Shown here: positions 11,641 through 22,922 of the stretch, one piece after another | Numbering within the stretch: the first letter of the stretch is position 1 | Layout: the number at the start of each line of letters is the position of its first letter | NCBI GenBank assembly: GCA_018287875.1 | Contig: JAGVVL010000013.1 | Location: forward strand, 62,001 to 126,000 | Reading direction: 5' to 3' | DNA length: 64,000 bases | Origin: Nigrospora sphaerica | Lineage: Eukaryota > Ascomycota > Sordariomycetes > Amphisphaeriales > Apiosporaceae | The notes under the pieces: model-generated | Seen by the model: only the letters and a program-made list of their open reading frames with translations | Database searches by the model: none | Told to the model about the DNA's origin: nothing | Program-made: the position numbers and the translations under genes

Positions 11641-14600
11641 CTAGCTGATAAGTTGATTCGCCAGCTGGAACATGTCTAGCCTGCCCGAGCGGAGTAGCCA
11701 TCTCGCGATAATTCCTGCTTTTCCTGGGGTGTCGAGCATCCTGTCCGTGTCTATCGGTCCTCCTAAAGCTTGGACGAGATGCTCTCGTCTTTCTCTCTCC
11801 CTTGGGCAGAAAACGAGGATATGTCGGACGGTCTCCCTACCTTGACCGCAATCGCACCGTGGGCTGTCGAAGCCTGGGACCCTGCGTTTAAAGAGGAAGT
11901 CTCGCAGTCCGATCTTGCCAGTCCTTGCCTGGACGAGGATCGAGCTCTCCGCCTTGTGGAGCCCCTTATGGAGCTTAAGGACATGCTTGTCCGGAGGCTT
12001 TTTAGTTATTGCTGGAGCTCGCGATGTCTGGTTTTGCCGCAGTGTCTGGCTTTGCTGCCATCTCTGGAGCCAGTCCCTCTCCTCGGCCTTGCTTGCCGAC
12101 TCTCCGGCCAGCCACACGTTTAGCCATCTCTTACGGTCAGGGACTTCCGGGCCTATCCGTCTGCGCCGTCGAGTCGGCCTTGTTAGGATCCACCTAGCTG
12201 CCCTGTCGCATCTAGCTTGGATAAGTGATGCGATACGCGGCTGCTGGAGCCTCTCTTCCGACGCCGCCACTCTTTTATTAAGCCATACCTCTAGGGGCGA
12301 TACGTAGGCTTCTGTTTCTAGTGTCGTGGCTGCTGTCGCCTTGAAAGCCCCTGTGACCTTGCGGAGGCACTCGGTCTGGATATCGCCTAGTGTCTTAGCC
12401 CTGCTTTTCGAGATGTGGTGGTGCTATTCTGAGGCTCCATAGCCTATAGCAGACCGCACGACGGCTATGTAGACTTGGCGGGCTCGCTGGAGGGACGCAC
12501 CCCATGTCGAGGCTGCTATGCGGTCCAGGGCATAGACATGCGTTGCCATCTTCTTGGAGATCGACTGGATGTGGGTGTCCCAGCGGAGGCGTCTATCCAC
12601 CTGGATGCCGAGGACGCGGCAGGAGTCTTCTGGCTTAATTTCGTGGCCTTCCAGGGCTATTTTCGTGTCCGGACCCTTCCATCTTCGGGAGAAGTGGACT
12701 AAGTGGTATTTCTTAACTGCAAAGGTCATACCATGGCTGACTGCCCATTCTTTGCAAACCCTGTGAGCGGCTTCTAGCCGCTCGCAGGTCTGCTCTAGGT
12801 CTAAGCCGAAGCCTACGAGGTTCGTGTCGTCTGCGAAAGCTATGGCAGCTATCCCTGGGACGGCGCGGAGAGCTTTATAAAGACCAGCTATATAGAGGCA
12901 GAAGAGAATAGGTGACAGGGGCGAGCCTTGCGGAACGCCGGCTGGGACCGGGATCTCATCCGATTCCTGGCCATCGAATAACAGCGTTGTTAATCGGTTA
13001 GATAGGAAGCTTCGGATCCAGTTAATGGTCCATATAGGGACCCTTAACGCTCGTAGGTTAGCGAGGAGCCTTCCATGGTCGACGGAGTCGAAAGCTCCCG
13101 AGATATCCAGCGAGAGGAGGGTTGCTGTGCCCCCATACTTCCAGGCCGTACGAACTAGGTCCGTTAGTAGCCGCAGAGCAGTCTCCGTGGAACGACCTTT
13201 CCGGTTACCCATCTGTTCGTCTGGGAGGAGTCCGTTCTCTTCGGCAAAGCTGGCTAGCCGTTGCGCTAGCAGGCTCTCGATCGCCTTGCCCGTGGTGTTA
13301 AGCAGGGCGATAGGTCTCCATCCGCCGGCTTAGTGGTACTCGCTCGGCTGCTTTCCTGGTTTCCGAAGGATAACGGTGACTGCTTTCCGGAACGCTCTAG
13401 GATAATATCCTATACGCCAGCATGCCTCTGTTAGAGAGGCTAGAGCTCGGTAAAGTGGCTTTCCTAGACGCTTCAGGAATCCGTTCGGGAGCTGGTCTAG
13501 TCCAGGCGCTTTCCACTGTCCGGCCTTAGTAAGGACGTCCTGTACTTGCTCCGTTGTGACCTCGTAATCGATATTAAGAGGCGGTGCGAGCCGGTTTATT
13601 GTTCGGAAACCGGTCGGCGTAGCTTTAGGAGGAGGATAGAACCTTACGCGGAAGGCCTCTGCTTTCTCCTTATGCGTCGTTGCTTCGCCTTGCGGTGTAT
13701 AGAGCGTGGGGACGGCTAGGGGAAGCGGCGGCGCGGCCCCTTCAGTTCTGGCCCATCTTGCGATGCTCCAGACACCAGCTGGCTGGCTGGAGGCCTCGTG
13801 TAGCATGCTTCTCCAGGTCGATGTTTTCGCTTCGCGGATTGCCTTCTTTTTCGATAGAGATGCTTGTCGGAGGGCTCGCCAGGCTGCGTCCGTTCTGTCG
13901 GAAAGCCATGTCCGCTGGGCTCTTCTCTCCTCTTCTATGAACTCCTTTATGTTACGATTCCACCAGGCCTTGCCTCTCCCCTTAGAGCGACGGGGGGGTG
14001 CCGCGAGGTCGGCTATCCGGGTTAGCTCTTTGGTTAACATTTCGGTGTATCCGTCGATCTCTTCTGGTGTCTTAAGTAGCCCTGGCTGCGGTAGGTGTGC
14101 CGCTTCTGCCTCCGCTTGGTCGTAATCGGCTGTTTTCCAGCTGCGTCGCGGTCTATCCTGAGGATCGCTTCGAGTTCCGGCCACGCGTATCACCTGTGGG
14201 AGGTGGTCGGATCCAGCATATGGAGCATACCCGTCGTACGCAGCCCGGAGATCGTCCGTGGCCCACGCTAGGTCGATCGTAGAGTCTGCGCATCCTTTTC
14301 GAGTCCATGTCGGTGTTCCAGGAGGTGTGATCAGCTGGAGCCTCCAGGATTCTGCTAGCTGGAGCAGCTTATCGGCCGCTCTATAGGGCCGGACGTTGTA
14401 TCCTCCCCAGACGGGGTGGTGGACGTTGAAGTCTCCCACGAGGACTGTTCGTCTTAGCTGGGGTTCGGCATGGAGCGCTTCGATAGCTGGCAGGTCCGAT
14501 CTGCTGGTGGACCCAGGGGGAGGCGAGTATATGCAGACAACCGTTAGGGGACCGTCAGGTAGCTGGATCGTGAGGTGACACCTGTCTGGCTGCGCCTCGT

Positions 14601-14838
14601 AAGTCCACTGCGCTAGGGGGTACTTCTTATTAATGTAGATGCATGCTCTGCCTCCCTCGGTGGCATAGAGAAGGTAGTACGGAGAGGATCTCGGGCAGTA
14701 GGTAGTCGGTATATGCGGGTTCTTCCAGGGCTCTTGTATAGCTAGAACGTCGTACTCTTCGTGGATAGCCTCGACCGCCGGTATCTGCGCTTTCTTGCTT
14801 TTCCGCGTGTTCCAGTGTAGGATCCTTAGAGCTGTCAT
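11641..14838 (-). pseudogene. LINE-A ORF2: endonuclease-reverse transcriptase
   Basis: About 1065 codons in one frame. The N-terminal quarter is an apurinic-type endonuclease: LHWN, QEPW, GDFNVHHPVWGG, STIDLAW and SDHLP are all present. The reverse transcriptase follows, with LSLDISGAFDSVDH, GVPQGSPLSPILFC and the catalytic FADD (about 12827-12838). A C-terminal Cys/His motif reads CDCGQGRETVRHILVFC. The region between RT and this motif shows no RNase H signature. Two nonsense codons break it: TAA at 13330-13332 where copy 2 has CAA (EYHQ), and TAG at 12424-12426 where copy 2 has TGG. Both are RIP-type transitions. Its ATG overlaps the ORF1 stop as ATGA. Confidence 0.9.
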
Positions 14839-16198
14839 TGGCGGGCGTGGATGCTGTCCTGCGTAGATTCCGGCGTTTCGATATCCATGTCGTCTATCGC
14901 TTCGTGGGTTCTGCTGCGGGCTCTGCCAGTGCTTCTAGTACGGCAGCTGGTTGCTCGACGCTTCCGCGGCTGTACTGTCTGCCAGTCTTCGGCTGTTGGC
15001 TTAGGGGGTTCTTGCGGGGGCAGTGCGAATCCCTTCGGTCTCGTGATATAAGCAGCCTTGGCGATCTGGGCCTGCTCCTGGCGGACTGGGCAGTCCTTAG
15101 ACCACGCCGTGTGTGGTCCTCGACATGCAGGACAGCAGTATCGGCTTTGGTTCTCCATTTCGGGGCATTCTTTATCGTTATGCTTAGTCGAAGAGCAGAG
15201 TCCGCACCTTCGTGCGTGACGGCAGACTCGGGCAATATGTCCGTATCGATAGCAGTGGTAGCACTGCTTGAGTTGCGCTCCTTCGGCGAAAGGCTCACAT
15301 GGATAGTACCCGTACTGCCAGATAAGGCCGTCTCGGCATAGCTGCTCTGCTTGCTGAACAGTAGCGACGGCGATATATAGGGTCGTGACCTTCCTGGACG
15401 ACGTCTTGGCGTTGCGAGGAGCTTTGCTTCCAGGACGTCGATAGGGCCTCCTGGTTGGTTCCGAAGCTGGGTTCCTAGCTGTCCTAGGTTCGTTTCTGCG
15501 GCTTCCTTGTTGATGCCATGGGCTACCACCAGGATCTTTCTCTTCTGGATAGAGGCGTTCTCTCCGAAGGCCTCGGCGGTCCAGGCTAGGTCGGCTTCCA
15601 AGGCCTGTTTCTCTGCTGTTGTTTTGCATGTAACAGCGTAGTCTCCACTGGGGAGCTTCCGAGCTGCTACTGCTGCCTCTCTCCCTGCGGCGGCGTTAAT
15701 CTTGCGTACGATCTCTGCGTAGGTGCGTCCTTCTACCTCTGCGGCCTTAACTGTGATCTCTCGTTCCTGCCGTGGAGGCAGTGCCTTGGCTGTCTGGGGG
15801 GCTCTAGGTGCGGGGGTAGCAGTTATAGTGGAAGCAGCAGCTGCGTACGTCTTAGGGGCTTTAATGTCTTTATGGATAGCCTGTAGCGTGTTCTCGATGG
15901 CGTTGATGCGCTTTTCGATGCTAGTGCAGCTGTTTGGCCCCTCGGCTGTCTGGGCCGCCTCTAGGATCGGAATGGCGGTCTGGGCGGCTGCGGCTATAGC
16001 TGCCATATCCGGTTCACCGGCTAGGAAGCGTTTAAAGCTGTTGACCGCGCTGCGTATGGCATCTAGACCAGGTCTAGGTGCTGTGAGGCTGCTTGGCGAT
16101 GGCGTTCTCGAGTCCGGAGGCGATAGCTCAAGCGGTGGGGCGGGCCGTTGGAGGCTCTCACCACCCGCGCTTTGCCTCGAGGGTGGTGAATCGACCAT
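14835..16198 (-). pseudogene. LINE-A ORF1: gag-like nucleic-acid-binding protein
   Basis: The predicted protein would be about 455 residues. It has an Ala/Pro-rich N-terminal half with a helical segment (IEKRINAIENTLQAI) and a C-terminal set of three CCHC knuckles: CYHCYRYGHIARVC, CGLCSSTKHNDKEC and CCPACRGPHTAWSKDC. It is the RNA-binding partner of ORF2. A single missing C near 15418-15421 (copy 2 has CTCCCTCG, this copy CTCCTCG) shifts the frame, so the knuckles lie in a different frame from the N-terminus. The start is the first ATG, about 100 bases from the element's 5' end. Confidence 0.85.
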
Positions 16199-16667
16199 TT
16201 CTAGGGTAATTGGGGCCCTAGGAACTGTTTCCGGGCTATCCGGTGGGTTTCAGAGTCGTGGTTGTGAAGTTATCGCCGTGTGGAGTCGGTTTCGAAAAGT
16301 TTGTGCTTAACTAGTTAATAACTTGAGTCTTTACAATATATTGTGAAGAGAATAATGTTATTAATAGGTAATATAGATGCTTATATTAATGATTAAGGTA
16401 ATGGCTATACATATAGGAAATCCTTTAATTATATATCATTAACTTATTTCTATATTAATACCATAAATCATTATAGGTTATTACTAATCTTCTTGATCCC
16501 TTAATGTTAACTTATTAGTAATCTTATTGTTTTATTCAGCCGGAGTATTATTAAGCTTAGTAATCTATCACGTGATTTATTCATACTAATCATATATTTA
16601 GTCTTAAATGTCTAGTTTCAATGTTTAATATTAAAATATCTATCTTATTAACTTTAGTTAGTTCTTA

Positions 16668-17497
16668 TTTTATAAGAATAGGACTTAGCTTGTACTGTTA
16701 TACTTAACTATGGGTTAAGCTATGCATTTAACGGAAAGCTAGTCCTTTAACCGAGCTGAACTTAAAGCTCGAGCTAGCCTACTCTAGAGTAAGGGCTAGC
16801 TTACCTTAAGCATGGCCCGGCTTATCCATAAGCGTGGCGTATGCCATCCGGAAGCTTTTATAAGTTTATACAAGTTTCTACAAGTTTCCACAAGTTTTCA
16901 CGAGTTTTCACGAGTTTCCACGTCGCTTCTTAAAGCCCTCACGAGCCTCCATAAGGCTCTACAAACCTTTATAATATTTTATATATTTTGAAGCCTATTA
17001 ATCACTTACATAATCACTTATATAACTACTTACACGTCTTCTTCATCATCTTATTAACAGGCTGAAGGTTTAAAGCGTATAAATAAGGGTTAAACCCCCC
17101 CTCTCTGTATATTTAATCTATTTTTAAGTAAGTAAATCTTACGGTATGGATACATAGGTACAAGGGCAAGGAAACGCATAGACGACTTACCGCTGCCTAG
17201 CGGTACGTACCGCCGCTGGCTGGATATATTCCTGCCAAAAAGTGACTAAGTGGAGCTTGTTCCTCTTCTTTTCCTCTTCACCTGTAGTTTTTGCATCTTA
17301 ATAGAACCCTTAAGTCATTAACAGATCTCTTATTCCTTAAACTGTGACAGTAAGTACATGAAATACACTCTTATTTCTCTTAAAGAGAAGCGCTTTATTC
17401 TTTTATATTTCTTTATTTATAACAAACAACCTCCGATATCGAAAGAGCCTCTATAAAGATTTGCTTCCTCTTCATAATCGAACCACTACTTTTAATA
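16668..17497 (+). mobile_element. Degraded Cop-A LTR with internal insertion
   Basis: It follows the Cop-A LTR from its TATAGGACTT start to its end (ACCACTACTTTTAATA). Many C-to-T and G-to-A differences are present. Two things make it longer than its relatives. The short tttccacgag-type repeat is expanded at about 16857-16925. In addition, roughly 200 bp of unrelated sequence (about 17128-17345) replaces the AAGC microsatellite region. No flanking duplication is evident. Confidence 0.7.
17128..17345. other. Foreign insert in a Cop-A LTR
   Basis: Less AT-rich than its surroundings, and absent from the other Cop-A LTRs. The ends show a short possible inverted repeat (CTTACGGT against ACAGTAAG) beside AAGTAA-like flanks. 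It could be a small non-autonomous DNA element or filler DNA. Boundaries are uncertain by about 15 bp. Confidence 0.3.
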
Positions 17498-17509
17498 GAA
17501 GTTTCTATA

Positions 17510-17794
17510 CGCGATATATTTAAAACCATCGCAAGGTAAACAGACTATTAATACTACTAGTATTAGTTTAAATCACAAAATACTTGCATTAACCGGTAGT
17601 GTAATGTAAAGGAATTATTTCTCTTTAAGAATCGTTAATAAACTTTAGGTACCTTAAAAAATAAAAGACGCCCCTTATTAAAATAGCGCGGTAAATAAAG
17701 AGCTCTTCGCGTAAAACTATAGTAAAGTGTTAAAGAAGACTGCGCCTCTTTCGATACGCTTACTTAAGAAGATATAAACTCTTATATATTATAT
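17510..17794 (+). pseudogene. Gy-A protease-region relic
   Basis: Aligns by eye with 22985-23165 of the full Gy-A element (the stretch after the protease active site, including the AAGACGCCCC and GACTGCGCC landmarks). It is heavily RIP-mutated and not open in any frame. It is a fragment of an older Gy-A copy, cut by Cop-A LTRs on both sides. Confidence 0.55.
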
Positions 17795-18356
17795 TGTATT
17801 TCTGGTATAGAACTTATCCTTTACCGTTATCCTTCACTACAGACTAAGCTATGCATTTAACGGAAAGCTAGTCCTTTAACCAAGTCTGACTTAGAGCTCA
17901 GGCTAGTCTACCCTAGAGCACGGGCTAACTTACCCATAAGCATAACCTACCTTACTTGTAAGCGTGGCGTACGCTACTTAGAAGCTTTTATTAGTTTCCA
18001 CGAGTTTTCACGTGGCTCTGCAAAGCCATCACAAGCCTTTGCAAGGCTTTAAAAACCTCTGTAGGGTTCTATATACTTTTAAAACGCGTAACCACTTACG
18101 TAATCACTTACGCCTTCTTTTCTTTGTAATACTAAGTGAATAAAGGTTTAAAGGGTATAAATAAGGGTCGAATCTCCTCTTTCTATAAATCTAGTCTTTC
18201 TTTAAGCAAGTAACTTAGACATTTCACTCTCGACACCCCTTAAAAGAAGGTTTTATTCTTTTGTGTTCCTTTATCTTTAAAGAACAGGCTACAAGATCAA
18301 AAAAGCCCTTATAAAGGAGTTGCTTCCTCTTTTCAATTAAACCAGCACCTTTAATA
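17795..18356 (+). mobile_element. Degraded Cop-A LTR
   Basis: Matches the Cop-A LTR from a TGTATTTCTGGTATAG start to CACCTTTAATA at the end, with dense transitions. No target duplication is visible. It has lost the perfect palindrome found in the fresher copies. Confidence 0.7.
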
Positions 18357-18389
18357 AAAGTTTTAATTAAGCCTTAAGAAGGCTGAAAA

Positions 18390-19165
18390 AAGATAAAGTA
18401 ACGTCATTTAAAAGACGACTTCTCTTTGTAAAAGAGTGAGCAGCTTATAATAGAAGAGAAAAATAAAAGAAAGCTGTGGTATAGTAGTGCTTATATCCTT
18501 AGCTATAGTGAGTTAAGGTACATTATGTAGCTCTCTTAATTTCCAATTAAAATAAGTATATTAATCTCCCTTCTCACCACTTATAGTTAAGGAATCTCTA
18601 GTTCTTTGATTTGAATGTTATAACGGAAGGTTTTTCATAATCTTTCTTGTTTTCTTAAGCGGACATTATATTAATTAGGCTATATTCATAATGCTAATAA
18701 GTCTTTGTGCCTTAAGCTATCTTTATTAGCGTCAATTAACTCTTAAGTTTTATTGCGGTCTTTAACAAATACTTTTAGTTTATTGCTATAAAAGACACCT
18801 TTAATAAGTACTCCTATAACGTCTATCAAGTTGAATTAGTTATTAAGTAAGATTTAATCTACTTAATAAGGTCTTATTTAGCAATATAGAAGCTTTGTAT
18901 TATTGAATATATTATCATGTTGAGCGTAGTCATATGCTAAGACTAAGTAGTCTTTAATCATTATTGTCGGCCGTACTTAGTATTTGCTTCTTTAATTAAC
19001 ATTTTACGCGTGTTGTTTACGTTATACCATAATTACACAATGTATAGTTTTGATATTAAACAGTTTATTCTTAAGTATACAAACTCTACAGTCGAGTAGC
19101 TTTTTGTAGCTTATATAATAGTGCAAATTAAGAATTCAACACGTTAGCGTGCTAAGCTCAAAGAG
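18390..19165 (-). pseudogene. Gy-C pol C-terminal relic, copy 2
   Basis: Aligns over its whole length with 49195-49995, the post-integrase part of the Gy-C pol relic. The landmark is the stretch that reads RLKVFVNDPD in the other copy. Both copies are AT-shifted and full of stops. This one is the more degraded. Confidence 0.5.
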
Positions 19166-19167
19166 TA

Positions 19168-19740
19168 ATGTTAGGGCCTAGCCTAATGGATCTGATAAGC
19201 ACACTGAAGGGTCAGCGCTGACGCCCCACGCACGGACCAGCCTTTTCTGTCAGCACCGCCGCATCCAGCGGTCACAACCGCCACACTAAGATTACATATA
19301 AAGAACTAGTGACACGACCTTAGACATCCAATATTGGACATCTCATATTAAAGATTCAACATTGGACATCCAGCTACGGATCAGTAAGCAAGAGGCTCAT
19401 TACTAGACATCTAACATTGGAAATCTAAGATTGGACATCTAACCTTAGATATCTAATCAAGGTTAGTAGATCACGTAATAGATCACCGCGGATAGATCAC
19501 AACTCACTAGTGATCTAAGGGGAGCTCATAAGTAAGCCACGTATAACATTATAGTATTCTACAGTATTAATAAGGAAATGATTTAAGAATATAAAATAAA
19601 AAGATTCCCTATATAAATAGTTATTACCTTAGTGATTAATATAAGCATCTATATCACTTATAAATAAGAGTAACCTCTTACCGGCTAATTATAAAGTTAA
19701 ACCTAGTTACTTAGTTAAGCACTTTTAATCTATTAGTTAC
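19168..19740 (+). repeat. 5' part of an older Gy-A LTR (host of the full element)
   Basis: Starts TGTTAGGGCC and runs into the Gy-A LTR consensus (GTGATTAAT..AAGCAT region). It stops exactly where the full Gy-A element begins at 19741. The remainder of this LTR resumes at 28013 on the far side. It holds a cluster of short ACATC-containing repeats absent from the LTR of the younger element. Confidence 0.75.
19322..19450 (+). repeat. Cluster of GACATCTAACATTG-like repeats
   Basis: Six or more imperfect copies of a unit of about 14-16 bp occur in 130 bp of the U3 region of the old LTR. The LTR that hosts LINE-A copy 1 has the same cluster in reverse. Its position suggests promoter or enhancer modules of a Gy-A subfamily. 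Confidence 0.5.
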
Positions 19741-20275
19741 TGTTACGGACCAACGGCAGGACCAACGCCCAACACAGAACGCCTTACCTCTTATGGCCGC
19801 GCTGCACAACCCCGCATGAAGTAAGGGAGGAATGCACCGCCACCCTGTCAGAGCCTCAACCTGGCCACAAGGTCACGTGACCGATCACAAGTGGGGCAGG
19901 GTGATCGCAAGGCTTGGCGACCGTGATCCGCACGAGGATCACGACAGCCACAAAGGTGATCGCCTCAGGAACGGAAGGTGATCCAGAGTATCAGTGAGGG
20001 AATAACTTGGTATATAAGTTAGGAGGATTTCCTATATAGATAGTCATTACCTTAGTGATTAATTTAAGCATTTATCTACCTATAGATAGGTTAACGCTTA
20101 ACGACCTATTATGAGATCAGTTACACGTATCCGCACTATCGTTAACTAGTTACCTAGTCAAGCACCTTCAGCTAGCCAGTTACTTAGCGACCAGTGTTCA
20201 AGCAAACAGACGCTCTCTGTCTCTGATTGTACAAACCCTACGTCACGTAGTACTTAGGTATAGTGCTTCGTTACA
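19741..20275 (+). repeat. 5' LTR of Gy-A
   Basis: It begins TGTTACGGACC and ends CTTCGTTACA. It contains the palindrome ggtcacgtgacc and repeated GTGATC/GATCAC motifs in the U3 half. It differs from the 3' LTR mainly by C/T transitions. Confidence 0.93.
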
Positions 20276-20337
20276 TTTTGATCACTCGTGCTCAGGTCAG
20301 TCACCGTCAACTACTTGAACACTAACCTCTCGACATA

Positions 20338-22585
20338 ATGGCACCTCAAACCCCAACCACACCTGCACCTGCCACGGGCTAGCGAGCCCTAGCAACTCCT
20401 CAGCCGACTGCACAACCTGTAGCTGCCGATGCCTCTCAGGAGCTTTATAATATGATCAACGCTCTTCGACAGAGTGTTGCGACCCTCCAACATAACAACA
20501 TATAGCTTCAATAGCAGATCGCTGCTAAAAATAGGGACTAGGGAAAGCACAAGTACCCCGGCCCTACGCTTTACAACGGCAGAGATGGGAACGTCCAAAT
20601 GTTCCTCACATAGGCCAAAGCCTACTTAAAATACTACTCTAACAGCTTCCTTAACGACTCTGATAAGGTTATGTGCATCGCCGGATACCTTCAGGGCGAC
20701 GCCCTCGCATAGTTCGAACCCACAATAAGAGATTACCTGACTAACAAGGAGAAGCTTTAAGAGGAGGAGACCAAGGTAATTTTCGGAAGCTATGAGACGT
20801 TCGAAGCCATGCTTAAGGGCACCTTTGGAAGCCCCGACGAGGTTCGCACGGCCGAACAACAGCTCATAAAGCATCAATAGAAGGGATCCGCCGTTACGTA
20901 CGCAGCCGGATTCCGATAGATCATCTTTAAGCTGGATTAGGATAATAACGCCTATATTGCCTAGTTTTACTATAGTCTTAAGGAAGAAGTTAAGGACGAG
21001 GTCGCTAAAATAGATCACCTTAGCGAGCTCTCCGAGTATATCGAGCTTGTGGTGCGTATCGATAACAGACTCTATAAACGAAAGATAGAGCGCAAGGGAC
21101 AACAACCTATCCATAAGCCTATAGTCGCCAACTCCGGAAAGAAGCGACAGATAAATTAACCTTTCCAACGTAATAACGAAGGATAGAGAAACAAGACCTC
21201 CTACGGCAATCATTCGAGACCAATGGACCTTGACGCAACTCACTACGACAAGCCTAAATTCCAGGGCAAGTGTTACAACTGTGGGAAGGAAGGACATCCT
21301 ACACGCCTATGCAAGGAACCTAAGAAGCCCCGACAGTGGCAGCAAGTCCCTAACCGACGCGCTAACGTCCTCCGATATAGCGACACCGCGGCACTAGATA
21401 GAGTGGGAAAGGAAGTCACGAGTACCCCCAGTGTGCCCCACGACGAACTCAATTGGACAGCGTGTTACAACGACAACTATGGTATCCATCGGTCAGCTAA
21501 GGATGGCGCCGGATGGTACCCTCAACAGCCACGAAGGACGCGTACCCTCGCGATGGTACTGCGATAAAACATCGACGAAGGACGGTCCTCAGTCGAAGAA
21601 AGCAGCGATAAGGGAGAAGAACTCCGACAATAAGTCGAGTTCCCCGAACCTCACGAAATGAACAAGTACTCTAATAAGACACTCGATAAGTAAGCCACGT
21701 TCCACTGAAATATAAAAGGCAACGGTTAAATCCTATTTAAAGGAGTGTTCCTTAACTAAAACTGCCCGGCGGAAAGACTTGTTAACAACGCCTGGAATAA
21801 TAGCCAAATGCAACGAAGACCGAGATTCGGTGACGACAAACGAGTCCACCCTTATACTGAACGCTATAAAGAGCTAGCATAGATCTCTTATATTTACGAC
21901 GCCTGTTTCCACTACCTAGGAGAGAAGCTCCGAAACCACGTATTTCCTTAACAGGTCCCTGGATAATCGGTTTACTACCCGTACACCCTGGAAGAAATCG
22001 ACAAAACCGTTGTTAAACTTACCGAGCGAAGTGGGTTTATATTGCTTAAAGCACCCCTCGAGTACCCACGAGCATACATAGATGGCGAACTCGAATGGCA
22101 CCAGTGCGCGACGCACTAATGCCGCATCCATAGACTAAAAAAGGCCGAAGTATGGATGAAGTTGAAGTTCCTTTACAAACAGAAGGTCCGCGAATAAAGA
22201 AAAGCATAACTAGTAGTGCCCTTAGGAGGACATGAGACGAAGGAACCCATCAGAGTTCCGACGCTGTACCATCCCGAGGACTTAAAGGAAGGAGCCTCGT
22301 TAACTAACACGTCAACACCACAGACCATCGATCCAATGGAGCATATATTGTTATCTGACGACGATCCTACTTTAAGAGAGTACACAGGACACCCGAGACG
22401 CCGAAGCGCTTAGATAGACAGAGAAGCCGCGAGATAAGTTAAAGCTACTCGCAGGCAGCAAGCTAAGAAGTCGGGAAAAGACTAACGCTAGCTGTAAAGG
22501 GACTACACCTGGCTTAGCAGAACTATAAGTCCCTATACGCAATAGATAATAAAGGAAGATACCACTACAATAAACATAAACCGCT
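20338..22585 (+). pseudogene. Gy-A gag and gag-pol junction, nonsense-riddled
   Basis: From the ATG at 20338 one frame can be followed for more than 700 codons. The capsid-like part is helical and Gln-rich, and a nucleocapsid CCHC knuckle reads CYNCGKEGHPTRLC (about 21270-21311). In-frame stops are nearly all TAG, at places where Gln or Trp is expected from context (for example LT*AKAYL, ALA*FEP, FR*IIFKLD*DNN). These are CAG-to-TAG and TGG-to-TAG changes. The part after the knuckle (21570-22585) stays in the same frame but I cannot assign it a domain. Just before 22590 the pol frame is offset by one, so either a programmed or an accidental shift lies between about 22414 and 22570. Confidence 0.85.
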
Positions 22586-22592
22586 AGTACTA

Positions 22593-22913
22593 GAACAGAC
22601 AAACACTAGGTGTAGTGCCTGGTGGAAAGACGCGGTCGTGAGGTCGATCCCTGATAATGTGATAGACATGCCCTCGATTTAGGACGTGCAAGTCCTTGAT
22701 CAAGGGTATGTCTATCACCCAAGTAAAAGTGAGGTCCAACTGGGACAATAACTGGGACAAAACGGTTACGAGTGATGGTCTCAAAAGATAAAAGGAAGTG
22801 AACATGTCTTGTTGTTGTCTTATCTCTACGGTGGAAGCTGGACGGCTACTTATAGGTGCAAGTCCTTGATCAGACCCCTGGCATTGGGTGCTTACGTACC
22901 CTAGCCCCGTCTC
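22593..22913 (+). mobile_element. SINE-like repeat, copy 1
   Basis: A 321-bp insertion in Gy-A flanked by the 7-bp duplication AGTACTA (22586-22592 and 22914-22920). A second diverged copy lies at 32839-33180. Near the 5' end a TGGTGGAAAGA segment resembles a pol III A box, and GAGGTCGATCCC resembles a B box about 25 bp later. It lacks TG..CA ends and coding capacity. A tRNA-related SINE fits best; a small non-autonomous DNA element is possible. A 17-bp direct repeat (gtgcaagtccttgatca) occurs twice inside. Confidence 0.45.
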
Positions 22914-22922
22914 AGTACTACC

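Larger units (their letters stand above)
11449..16302 (-). mobile_element. LINE-A copy 1: full-length non-LTR retrotransposon
   Basis: A 4854-bp element on the minus strand with two overlapping coding regions (gag-like ORF1, then endonuclease/reverse transcriptase ORF2) and a (TAA)n tail at 11449-11468. It is flanked by a perfect 14-bp duplication, gtgcttaactagtt, at 11435-11448 and 16303-16316. This is the hallmark of target-primed reverse transcription and shows that both ends are intact. It resembles fungal Tad/I-type elements, but no RNase H domain could be found after the reverse transcriptase. Both ORFs are now broken. Confidence 0.93.
11326..16667 (-). mobile_element. Old Gy-A LTR, split by LINE-A
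   Basis: In plus-strand reading the left part (11326-11448) starts TGTAACGAAC and matches the reversed end of the Gy-A LTR at 19741-20275. The right part (16303 to about 16667) continues the same LTR, including the repeated ACATC-type motifs also seen at 19322-19450. It is heavily AT-shifted. LINE-A lies between the parts. The right end runs into a Cop-A LTR at about 16668, so the far border is approximate. Confidence 0.7.

Noticed and set aside
13680..16310. Long plus-strand open frames opposite LINE-A copy 1
   Set aside because: They are shadows of the GC-rich minus-strand ORFs, with no domain or start context of their own.
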